A stretch of 64,000 nt of DNA, taken from the NCBI GenBank assembly GCA_964492615.1, contig CAZBKZ010000001.1, forward strand, positions 1 to 64,000. The letters are read 5' to 3'. The DNA comes from JAABTH01 sp964492615 (lineage in GTDB: Bacteria; Bacillota; Dethiobacteria; DTU022). The notes beneath the pieces were generated by a model. That model saw nothing but the letters and a program-made list of their open reading frames with translations, did no database searches and had not been told where the DNA came from. Numbering within the stretch: the first letter of the stretch is position 1; every line of letters begins with the position of its first letter. The position numbers and the translations under genes were made by a program. This document shows positions 45,529 through 53,411 of the stretch, one piece after another.

Positions 45529-46353
45529 TTACAGGTTAACCTGGTAGGCTTTTATACTGCGGTGCAGTAATTTTGAGCCCACTTCTTCGAACGACGCTGG
45601 AGCGCCACTTACAAAAAAGCGGTAACGCGGCGCTTCGCTGTTAAGGGGATTGCCCATTTTATTTTTTTTTAGTATAACGTCAACATCTGCAGCAATTTCT
45701 TCGGCCGAATTGATCAGTCGCACTGAGGGACCAATAACACCCTGAATTAAGTTGGTCATCAGGGGATAATGAGTACAACCAAGAATCAGGGTGTCAATTT
45801 CTTCTTTTACCAGGGGATCAAGGTATTCATGGGCTACTTGCCTTGCTTCTGGGGTTTCCACCAGGTTGTTCTCGACCAATAAAACAAAAAGAGGGCAGGC
45901 TTTACTTACTATATGCAGTTCGCCATTATGACTGTGTAAAGTTTTTTCATACTCACAGCTGTTAATTGTTCCGCTTGTGCCGATTACACCGATCTTTTTA
46001 CTTTTACTCTGCTTCAACGCAGCCTTGACCCCGGGCTCGATTACGCCCATAATAGGCAGAGCAATTCTTTCCTGGTAGTGTGACAGCCCTGCAGCTGTGG
46101 CAGAATTACAGGCCACAACCAGCATTTTTATTTCCTGGTGGCGCAGAAATTCTATAATCTCAAAAACAAAACCCCGCACTTCTTCATAAGAACGGGGACC
46201 GTAAGGCATACGTGCTGTATCGCCAAAATATATTATGCTTTCGTGCGGCAGCAACCTGGTGATCTCCTTTACAACTGTCAGACCACCAACTCCTGAATCG
46301 ATTACTCCAATAGCCCTGTGAGCATTAATAATTTGCTCATTCGATAAGCTCAT
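45529..46353 (-). CDS. murI: Glutamate racemase
   Basis: Provides D-glutamate for peptidoglycan. The 274-residue protein has IGVIDSGVGGLTVVKE at the N terminus, the two catalytic cysteines in VACNSATAAG and LGCTHYPLM, and YFGDTARMPYG. It follows the UPF0316 gene by two bases. Confidence 0.95.
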   Translation of the reverse strand: MSLSNEQIINAHRAIGVIDSGVGGLTVVKEITRLLPHESIIYFGDTARMPYGPRSYEEVRGFVFEIIEFLRHQEIKMLVVACNSATAAGLSHYQERIALPIMGVIEPGVKAALKQSKSKKIGVIGTSGTINSCEYEKTLHSHNGELHIVSKACPLFVLLVENNLVETPEARQVAHEYLDPLVKEEIDTLILGCTHYPLMTNLIQGVIGPSVRLINSAEEIAADVDVILKKNKMGNPLNSEAPRYRFFVSGAPASFEEVGSKLLHRSIKAYQVNL

Positions 46354-46355
46354 TT

Positions 46356-46877
46356 TTACTTCGCCTTCATTCTCTTAAAATATCCACCCATAGTCTGGCG
46401 GGTATCAAACACTGTGATAAACGCTTCTGGCTCATGCTCCCGTAATGTTTTCATCACAGCGGGAAGTTCCTTTCGCTTAACTATTAAATTGAGGGTCTGG
46501 TGTTCGCCTTCTCTCCCATAACAGGGCATAGAGGTTACCCCAAAACCGAAATCACGCAGTATATGTTCCAGCTCTCCCCCATTTTGATGGGTCACAACCT
46601 GGACGTTAACAATACCGATAGCGATTTTTTCTTCGATCTTGGTTCCAACGATATTTCCAGTTGCATAACCTAAACCGTAAACAAGTATGTTTGTCCAGTT
46701 ATCAATATTACTGAGAACCATATTCAACGCAATCAGGTAAATAATGATTTCAAAAAAGCCGATAAGCGCAGCTGGAATACTCCTTCCCCTGGTAAGAAAA
46801 ATTATTCTCAATGTACCCAGGCTTACATGGGCAATTTTAGCGACGAATATAGTCAATAACGTTAAAATTACTTCCAT
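46356..46877 (-). CDS. UPF0316/DUF2179 membrane protein
   Basis: 173 residues with three hydrophobic segments (about 5-23, 36-56, 63-80) and a soluble C-terminal DUF2179 domain. FLTRGRSIPAALIGFFEI and YATGNIVGTKIEEKIAIG are typical of UPF0316. The function is unknown. ATG at 46877 has GGAGG upstream; a 27-residue extension is not supported. Confidence 0.87.
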   Translation of the reverse strand: MEVILTLLTIFVAKIAHVSLGTLRIIFLTRGRSIPAALIGFFEIIIYLIALNMVLSNIDNWTNILVYGLGYATGNIVGTKIEEKIAIGIVNVQVVTHQNGGELEHILRDFGFGVTSMPCYGREGEHQTLNLIVKRKELPAVMKTLREHEPEAFITVFDTRQTMGGYFKRMKAK

Positions 46878-46968
46878 TAGAATAACCTCCAATAACCTTC
46901 TAAAAACCTCATTATGAATATCAGAACATATTGTAACAATCCACCTCTTACCTGTCAATCAAAGGGCA

Positions 46969-46995
46969 TAAAAAAAACGGCAGTTTCCTGCCGTT
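46969..46995 (-). terminator. Terminator of codY
   Basis: AACGGCAG/CTGCCGTT stem with a four-base loop and eight T on the minus strand. Confidence 0.92.
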
Positions 46996-47017
46996 AAGAT
47001 AAGTTACAAGTAATTAA

Positions 47018-47821
47018 TTAAACAAAGGGGTTCATCCTTGAAGAACGGGAAGAGATAATTTCCAGGGCTTGCGGATTCTTGACCCTGATAAATGTTCCCT
47101 TCATTCCAAGGGATCTTGATTCAATTATTCCCGCACTTTCAAACTTACGCAGGGCATTAACAATTACCGAGCGGGTTATTCCAAGCCGATCGGCAATTTT
47201 ACTGGCAACCACTACACTTTCCTGATTGTCGATATTCTTTAATATTTCGTTAATTGCTTCAACTTCCGAGTAAGAAAGACTATCAAAAGCAGCTTCCGCG
47301 AGATTCCTGTTTCTGAATTCAGCATCTTGCTTTTCATCAGCTGACCTCCCCAGGGCCATAGCCAACAGCATAACACCAATTTCTGCCGCAAGTATCTGGG
47401 GATTGGTCAATTTCTGGGCAGTAATCAAGAGTAAGCTGACTGCCGACTTATGCTTTCCGGGAATCAGGAATACTGAGAAATAAAGATCTTCGTTTTCAGC
47501 CTGCCTGTTCTTCGTTTCTTTCATGTTCTCGTCAGACGGGTAGGTTTGATTGTAAAGAGACTCTCCTGCCTTTAAAAATGACATGACACCGCTGTCATCA
47601 GTTACAGAATTCATAACCGAGTATCTTTCCGGCTTTTTACCTGCCTTTGAACTGAGGTAACCTTCTAGCACCTTTCCGTTTCTCTCAAGCAGCAAAGCGG
47701 CAGAGCAGGTGATATCGGCCAGGTGCTTAAGAGTATCTGTTTGACCGGGAAACCTGCCTTCTGGGCTGAATAAAACATGGTTCATCACGTTAATCTGTTC
47801 TTTATATTTTTTCTCAATCAT
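47018..47821 (-). CDS. codY: CodY, GTP/branched-chain amino-acid sensing repressor
   Basis: Global regulator of nutrient-limitation genes in Firmicutes. About 267 residues: an N-terminal GAF ligand domain (about 1-155) and a C-terminal winged HTH, with the conserved recognition region ASKIADRLGITRSVIVNALR and ESAGIIESRSLGMKGTFI. ATG at 47821 matches the family N terminus; 17 upstream codons are dropped. It is monocistronic, with its own terminator. Confidence 0.94.
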   Translation of the reverse strand: MIEKKYKEQINVMNHVLFSPEGRFPGQTDTLKHLADITCSAALLLERNGKVLEGYLSSKAGKKPERYSVMNSVTDDSGVMSFLKAGESLYNQTYPSDENMKETKNRQAENEDLYFSVFLIPGKHKSAVSLLLITAQKLTNPQILAAEIGVMLLAMALGRSADEKQDAEFRNRNLAEAAFDSLSYSEVEAINEILKNIDNQESVVVASKIADRLGITRSVIVNALRKFESAGIIESRSLGMKGTFIRVKNPQALEIISSRSSRMNPFV

Positions 47822-47927
47822 CTGCCATGCCTCCTTTGCCCTCTTTATATTACATAATATTGTGTATGTCAATAATATTCTAATATTTACAAAACCAGAT
47901 AATCATTCTCAACATGTTTTAATTTTA

Positions 47928-49142
47928 TTAATATGTTCTTTTGAAAAGATAGTCGGCAAGCCTGTAAACTTCCTTCAACGGGATACCGGCTTTTATGGCT
48001 ATTTGCCGGCAGTCTTCATATTCAGGGGCAAATTGCAGCGGAGCTTTTTCTCCCTCAACTGGCAAATATTTAATCCTGATAGGACCCCATTCAGTCTGAA
48101 CTATCCTGGTTTCGCGCCTGCACACTACCTTCTTGGCACTTGATACCCGTAACCCAAGTGTAGAAGATTCGGCAAAAATTATTTTCTGCAATTCTTTAAC
48201 CTTGTCATTCGAGGAGATAACAGAAAGCTGTACAGCCGGGCGGTTTTTTTTCATTTGGATTGGTGTAAAAAATACATCAGCTGCACCTGCTTCAAATAAA
48301 CGCTCCATTAGGTATCCATATATCTCAGGATTAAGATCATCTATATTTGTTTCGATCATGCTGATCTTTTCATGATGAACTGAAATTTCAGGGATGCAGC
48401 GTCCCCAGATTACGCGCAAGCAATTCGGGTAGCCGGGATCATATGTTCCCGCTCCATAGCCTATTTTCTCAGGATACATATCAGGCAGTGAGCCAAAAGA
48501 GTCAGCGAGTGCGGTTACTATCGCCGCCCCGGTTGGCGTTACCAGCTCATACCCGACATCGACACCGTATATCGGTGCCTGACGTCCGGCAATCAGGGAT
48601 AACGTGGCCGGAGCAGGCAGGGGCAGTTTGCCATGCGCACTCTGCACCTCACCGCGGCCCAGGGGCAGGGGAGAGCATATGATCTGATCAACACCCAGCA
48701 AATATAAAGCAGCAGCTGTTCCCACAATATCAATAAGAGCATCAACAGCACCCACTTCGTGAAAATGCACCTTCTCGATTGTAGTCCCGTGTACCTTAGC
48801 TTCGGCTTCAGCAAGGTGCTGAAAAACAAGGCGGCTGTTTTCTTTCACTGCATCAGGCAGAGCTGACTGATCAATAATAGCAATAACATCGGAAAGGTGC
48901 CTGCTCACAGGCTCAGAGTCACCGGTTTCAACAAGCATTTTTGTTGCCGTTATACCTCTTCTGTTAACCTTTTCCACTTTAAGCACATATCCGGTCAACC
49001 TGAGAGAAGCAAGCATTTCTTCAAAGCAATCATGATCAATTCCAAGATCAAGCAACGCCCCCACAGTCATATCGCCACTAATTCCGCTATAACAGTCTAA
49101 ATATAGCACATGTCCTCCACCAGACTCCGTGTATCCACTCAT
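47928..49142 (-). CDS. larC: LarC, nickel insertion protein for the nickel-pincer cofactor
   Basis: CTP-dependent cyclometallase inserting Ni into pyridinium-3,5-bisthiocarboxylic acid mononucleotide (P2TMN). The 404-residue protein has YLDCYSGISGDMTVGALLDLG at the N terminus, the FHEVGAVDALIDIVG motif and the conserved ETNIDDLNPEIYGYLMERL segment of LarC2. LarC is often split by a programmed frameshift, but here it is one continuous frame. It overlaps larB by four bases. Confidence 0.92.
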   Translation of the reverse strand: MSGYTESGGGHVLYLDCYSGISGDMTVGALLDLGIDHDCFEEMLASLRLTGYVLKVEKVNRRGITATKMLVETGDSEPVSRHLSDVIAIIDQSALPDAVKENSRLVFQHLAEAEAKVHGTTIEKVHFHEVGAVDALIDIVGTAAALYLLGVDQIICSPLPLGRGEVQSAHGKLPLPAPATLSLIAGRQAPIYGVDVGYELVTPTGAAIVTALADSFGSLPDMYPEKIGYGAGTYDPGYPNCLRVIWGRCIPEISVHHEKISMIETNIDDLNPEIYGYLMERLFEAGAADVFFTPIQMKKNRPAVQLSVISSNDKVKELQKIIFAESSTLGLRVSSAKKVVCRRETRIVQTEWGPIRIKYLPVEGEKAPLQFAPEYEDCRQIAIKAGIPLKEVYRLADYLFKRTY

Positions 49143-49903
49143 AGTTTAGGATTTTCCCCCACTTGATTGATCAAGGCTGCCATATGCCCGGCACCATAAC
49201 CATTATCGATATTAACTACCGCAACACCGGACGCACAACTGTTCAGCATGGTGAGCAGTGGAGCCAGCCCGTTAAAATGCGCACCGTAACCAATACTTGT
49301 AGGAACTGCAATAACCGGACAGCGGGCTAATCCTCCAACAACGCTGGGCAGAGCTCCTTCCATTCCTGCTACCACTACAATTACCCGGGCTCTTTCAATA
49401 ACATCCAGGTTATCAATTAAACGATGTATACCGGCTACTCCAACATCATATAGCTTTTCAACCTTACTGCCGATCAGGGAAGCAGTAAGAGCGGCTTCTT
49501 CGGCAACAGGAATATCTGCTGTGCCGGCCGAAATAATAGCAACCAACCCAAATAACTCTTTATCCTCTGCATTTTCCAACACTATTGCTTTTGCTTCCCG
49601 GTGGTATTTCACATCCGGAATTTTTTCTTTTACCGCCTCGAATATTTCCGGTTCAGCGCGAGTAGCCAGAACGGTGTCTCCGGTTGCAGAAAGACTGGTA
49701 AAAATAGAAACAACCTGATTGGCGCTTTTCCCCTGGCAAAATATAACCTCCGGGAACCCGCGACGCAGGTGCCGATGATGATCTACCCTGGCAAACCCAA
49801 GATTCTCATAAGGTAGCATACTTAATTTATTTAACACATCTTCAGGAGCAAGAGCACCCCTCTGAACCGCTTTTAAAAGCTCCAGTAACTTTTGATCATT
49901 AAT
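49139..49903 (-). CDS. larB: LarB, P2CMN synthase, probable ATT start
   Basis: Carboxylates and hydrolyses nicotinic acid adenine dinucleotide to pyridinium-3,5-biscarboxylic acid mononucleotide. Core features: LGFARVDHHRHLRRGFPEVIF, SAGTADIPVAEEA, VVAGMEGALPSVVGGL and VPTSIGYGAHFNG. The first standard start is GTG at 49837, but that would remove about 22 residues of the conserved N terminus (LLELLKAVQRG, then APEDVLNKL). The frame stays open upstream with no ATG, GTG or TTG. ATT at 49903, ten bases after AAAGGGG, gives 254 residues, the usual length. ATT initiation is inference. Confidence 0.85.
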   Translation of the reverse strand: MNDQKLLELLKAVQRGALAPEDVLNKLSMLPYENLGFARVDHHRHLRRGFPEVIFCQGKSANQVVSIFTSLSATGDTVLATRAEPEIFEAVKEKIPDVKYHREAKAIVLENAEDKELFGLVAIISAGTADIPVAEEAALTASLIGSKVEKLYDVGVAGIHRLIDNLDVIERARVIVVVAGMEGALPSVVGGLARCPVIAVPTSIGYGAHFNGLAPLLTMLNSCASGVAVVNIDNGYGAGHMAALINQVGENPKL

Positions 49904-50125
49904 AGCCGGACAACCCCTTTCATTGTTCCAATTCAGTTTTGCCTGGCATCCTTTAAGCAGAAATAAATGGGTAAAAAACAGATCAGTATTGTAAAAATTA
50001 TATCATATCCTTAACGTTAACCTGTAAGGAATAGGCTGAAGTACAAATAGTTAAACTAGTTTGCAGGATTAAATTTTACAACAGATAACTGTAGGAGATA
50101 CGCGGGTACTTTATTAGTAATTAGT

Positions 50126-50152
50126 AAAGGCACTGCCATTCAGGCAGTGCCC
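50126..50152 (-). terminator. Hairpin after flxA
   Basis: GGCACTGCC/GGCAGTGCC stem with a five-base loop just beyond the flxA stop. The following TTTACTAATTACT is only moderately T-rich, so termination is likely but not certain. The rest of the 255-base gap before larB shows no other feature. Confidence 0.6.
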
Positions 50153-50158
50153 TGAAAA

Positions 50159-50986
50159 CTAGTATTCGCCGGGAAGTTGATTGAGTTCAGCCAGCGTAAA
50201 GACAGGTCCGTCTTTGCAAACATATACCGGACCCAGGTTACAGCGACCACACTTGCCTACTCCGCATTTCATCCGCATTTCCAGGGTAGTAATGATCTGT
50301 TCAGGAGTAAAGTTGAGTTCTTCAAGAGCCTTGAGAACAAACTTGATCATAATTGGCGGACCACAGGTTACAGCAATTTTGTTATCTGGTTTAAAAGCCA
50401 GTTCTGTTACATAACTGGGAACAAAACCAACATGACCTTTCCAATCTGGAAACTCTGCATCAACAGTTAGGTGCACATCAGTATTGGGCTGTTCGGCCCA
50501 GGTTTCTCCGACTTCGCTTTTGCGGATTAGGTCGGCCGGACTGCGAGCTCCGTAAACTATATCAATTTTTCCGTATTCAATACGGTTATCAAAACAGTAA
50601 CCTATCAGCGAACGTAAGGGTGCAAGGCCTATACCGCCGCCGATAAAAAGCAAATCTTTCCCCTTCATCGCCTCTACCGGAAACCCGTTTCCATAAGGGC
50701 CCCTGATCCCAATTTTCTGGCCTGGTTCCAGCGAATGCAGGTAATTCGAAACTTTTCCCACATTCTTTATGCTGAACTCTAAACATTCGCGGCAGGTAGG
50801 TGAAGAAGTAATCGAAAATATTGCCTCACCTACAGGCGGCACCGACAGCATTGCACACTGGCCAGGAAGAAAATCAAAGGGCAACCCGTCACTTCCGACA
50901 ACACGAAGAGTATTAATATCGGGAGTCTCACTGGTTATATCCATTATGGTTACCGCCTGGGGCAACAAAGAATTAACGTTGCTCAA
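50159..50986 (-). CDS. flxA: FlxA, FAD/NAD(P)H-binding subunit of HdrABC-FlxABCD
   Basis: About 275 residues of the ferredoxin-NADP reductase/PyrK type: an FAD-binding barrel with FSITSSP (residues about 55-65), an NAD-binding GGGIGLAPLRSLI region, TCGPPIMIKFVL, and a C-terminal [2Fe-2S] site CGVGKCGRCNLGPVYVCKDGP. It delivers NADH or NADPH electrons to the complex. The start is best placed at TTG 50986 with GGAGG eight bases upstream, overlapping flxB by 14 bases. Last gene of the operon. Confidence 0.85.
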   Translation of the reverse strand: MSNVNSLLPQAVTIMDITSETPDINTLRVVGSDGLPFDFLPGQCAMLSVPPVGEAIFSITSSPTCRECLEFSIKNVGKVSNYLHSLEPGQKIGIRGPYGNGFPVEAMKGKDLLFIGGGIGLAPLRSLIGYCFDNRIEYGKIDIVYGARSPADLIRKSEVGETWAEQPNTDVHLTVDAEFPDWKGHVGFVPSYVTELAFKPDNKIAVTCGPPIMIKFVLKALEELNFTPEQIITTLEMRMKCGVGKCGRCNLGPVYVCKDGPVFTLAELNQLPGEY

Positions 50987-51986
50987 CTTTTTCACCTCCA
51001 AGAGCCTTAATTACCTGCACTATATCTAAATTGACCGGACAGCTGCGCAGGCAACGACCACAACCAACACAGGCAATTTCACCATACGCTTCAGGATAAT
51101 ACTGCAGCTTATGCATAAAGCGCTGCCGCACTCTTTCTTTGCGACCCGGGCGGGGATTGTGCCCGCCTGCCATCTGGGTGAATTCCCCAAACATACAGCT
51201 ATCCCAGCAGCGGAAGCGTTCCCCTTTTGCTTCATGTCCATAATCTTCAACATCAAAACAGTAGCAGGTGGGGCAAACATAGGTACAAACACCACAACCG
51301 ATACAGCTCTTGTAAATTTGGTCCCAGGCAGGATCATTAAACCTGTTTTTTAAATTCTCCGGCAAATCGTGAACATCTATTCCAAAATTGGTTTGTTCAA
51401 ATTGCTTCTCTTGAGTTTCTGTGCTGCCATCTTCCAGTAATTCTTTTCCTTTATCCAGCAAAGCTCTGCCTTTCTCTGTCCTTGCCTCAAGATACAAATA
51501 TCCATCAGAAAAATGAACCATCACATCAGCCCCGGGAGCATCAAGAGGATCGACATCAAAAACTTCACAAAAGCAATAAGGATCGGGGTTCGTGCATGAC
51601 ATGGCCACCACAGTTGTCATTTCCCGCCTGCTGCAGTAAAGCTTGTCAGGTGGATCCTGATCCATAAAAACCCTGTCAAGCATTTCAATCGCCCTGAGGT
51701 CACAGGGATGAATACCAAAAGCAGTTATTTTCTCCTTGTAATTTACTTCCTGCAACTCAAGCTCTTGACCTTTGCACTGGTAGTGAAGGTAAGTTTCTTC
51801 ACGGGGTAAAAATATATCTTTCGGTGAAACAACACTGTTAACAGCCTCCATGGCAACCTGAGCCTGATCTTGCCAGGGCTGGAAATTCACAACCGGTCCT
51901 TCCTGGATTGGCAAATAAAGCGGACCCTCTTCAGCCAGGCTAGCCCATAATGAAGGAAGTTTGTCTACGGCTATCTTCTTTTTCAC
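50973..51986 (-). CDS. flxB: FlxB, dicluster ferredoxin subunit (AsrA-like)
   Basis: About 337 residues. The N-terminal domain resembles anaerobic sulfite reductase subunit A, with AFGIHPCDLRAIEMLD and SCTNPDPYCFCEVFD. Two [4Fe-4S] motifs follow: CIGCGVCTYVCPTCYC (about 240) and CVGCGRCLRSCPVN (about 305). It probably carries electrons from FlxA. GTG at 51986 with GAGGTGG is the better start; an upstream start would run into flxC. Confidence 0.85.
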   Translation of the reverse strand: MKKKIAVDKLPSLWASLAEEGPLYLPIQEGPVVNFQPWQDQAQVAMEAVNSVVSPKDIFLPREETYLHYQCKGQELELQEVNYKEKITAFGIHPCDLRAIEMLDRVFMDQDPPDKLYCSRREMTTVVAMSCTNPDPYCFCEVFDVDPLDAPGADVMVHFSDGYLYLEARTEKGRALLDKGKELLEDGSTETQEKQFEQTNFGIDVHDLPENLKNRFNDPAWDQIYKSCIGCGVCTYVCPTCYCFDVEDYGHEAKGERFRCWDSCMFGEFTQMAGGHNPRPGRKERVRQRFMHKLQYYPEAYGEIACVGCGRCLRSCPVNLDIVQVIKALGGEKVEQR

Positions 51987-51996
51987 CTTGACCACC

Positions 51997-52971
51997 TCAC
52001 TTTTCAGAAAAAGCCGCAGGGTCATCAGGCCGGTAAGTCAAAAGCGGAGGTTCATTTTCCGCATCAAGACCGGCTTCATATTCGCCGTACAGCTCATTCA
52101 TATCCTTTATCAATTTGCGGTTCAGTTCCATCAGGGGAATATCAACCGGACAGGCTCTTTCACATTCTCCACATTCGATACAACGACCTGCCCCATGATA
52201 AGCGCGTATAAGATGGAATAAAAAGTTCTCGCTGGACTTGTAAGCGCGCCCCTGCCATCGCGGGTTTTCCTGCTCAACAAAACACTGACGGCAGCTGCAG
52301 TAAGGGCAAACCTGACGGCAGGCATAGCAACGCAGGCAGCGCGATAACTCCTTTTCCCAGTATGTGAACCTTTCATCGGGTGAAAGAAACTCCAGCTCTT
52401 CCACGGTCTTAAACCGTTCCGGCAATTCCTTTTTCTCCTGTAGTTCCAACAGGAGCTGATCATAAACAACGGGGTTGGGATAAAGGCAATCGCGGCATTT
52501 ACTAATCAAAACGTTCTCGCGTTCTATCTCAATTTCTGCGCTTTCCGTTTCCAGGATCACCTGCCCGTTTTCTTCAGTAATTTTAAGTATTTTACTTCCG
52601 GCTTCGTTAACCAGAAGTTCATAATCAAGCATACCGGGGCAGGGAAGACCGTATAAAACCACCCGTTCGCGATCAACCATATTGTCCTGTAAAAGCCTGT
52701 TAAAAGCCCTGCTATCGCAGCCTTTTACCAGCACCCCTACTTTTTCGTGTTCCTTTAGTTCTTCAAGCAGGTAGCGGCTCAGGTTAACAGCGCAGAACGA
52801 ATCCCAGGTTAACCTGGTCAGATCTTCTTCCTCCGAAGCAAAGAGTGGTTTCGATTCCCACCAGAAATGCCCTTTTTCCCAGCCAAGCAGCAGATCGATA
52901 CGACCGCTCAGCAAATCCTGGCTGACTGCTTCACGAATTTTTTTAAGCTGTTCTAAGTTACGCTCTGCCAT
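51997..52971 (-). CDS. flxC: FlxC, dicluster Fe-S subunit (FrhB-like)
   Basis: 324 residues. The N-terminal half resembles the coenzyme F420 hydrogenase beta-like proteins (KGCDSRAFNRLL, VLYGLPCPGMLD, SKCRDCLYPNP). The C-terminal half has two ferredoxin motifs, CLRCYACRQVCPYCSCRQC and CIECGECERACPVDIPLMEL. It bridges FlxB and FlxD/HdrA in the known model. The start overlaps the end of flxD by 19 bases. Confidence 0.83.
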   Translation of the reverse strand: MAERNLEQLKKIREAVSQDLLSGRIDLLLGWEKGHFWWESKPLFASEEEDLTRLTWDSFCAVNLSRYLLEELKEHEKVGVLVKGCDSRAFNRLLQDNMVDRERVVLYGLPCPGMLDYELLVNEAGSKILKITEENGQVILETESAEIEIERENVLISKCRDCLYPNPVVYDQLLLELQEKKELPERFKTVEELEFLSPDERFTYWEKELSRCLRCYACRQVCPYCSCRQCFVEQENPRWQGRAYKSSENFLFHLIRAYHGAGRCIECGECERACPVDIPLMELNRKLIKDMNELYGEYEAGLDAENEPPLLTYRPDDPAAFSEK

Positions 52972-53411
52972 CGGGCATCCCTCATCTTTCTATTCGGCCC
53001 GAGGGCCTTTATTTTTGCCGTCATCTTTTCCATTTCCTCTGCAAACTTATCTCCTTCGGAACTGGATATCCAGCGCACTTCAAACCTGTCCTCTTCAAAT
53101 CCGGCAAATTCGACAAGCTTTTTAAAAGCAGAAAGGCGCCGACGGCCGTGGTAATTTCCGGTGCTGTAGTGACAGTCACCAGGATGACAACCGGCTACCA
53201 GCACCCCATCAGCACCACGTTGGAATGCACGCAGAACAAACATGGGATTCATCCTGCCGCAGCACGGCACACGAATCACTTTTACATTAGCCGGGTAGCT
53301 CATACGGCTGGTACCAGCCAGGTCACCACCGGCATAACTGCACCAGTTGCAGCAGAAGGCTACAATCAAGGGCTCATAATCACGAATATTACTTATCAGC
53401 GCTGTAGACAT
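52953..53411 (-). CDS. flxD: FlxD/MvhD-type Fe-S subunit
   Basis: 152 residues of the MvhD (hydrogenase delta) family, which passes electrons to HdrA. Cysteines lie in AFCCNWCSYAGGD, VPCCGRMNP and GCHPGDCHYSTGN, matching the [2Fe-2S] ligand set. ATG at 53411 with GGAGGTG; it overlaps hdrA by 16 bases. Confidence 0.9.
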   Translation of the reverse strand: MSTALISNIRDYEPLIVAFCCNWCSYAGGDLAGTSRMSYPANVKVIRVPCCGRMNPMFVLRAFQRGADGVLVAGCHPGDCHYSTGNYHGRRRLSAFKKLVEFAGFEEDRFEVRWISSSEGDKFAEEMEKMTAKIKALGPNRKMRDARWQSVT

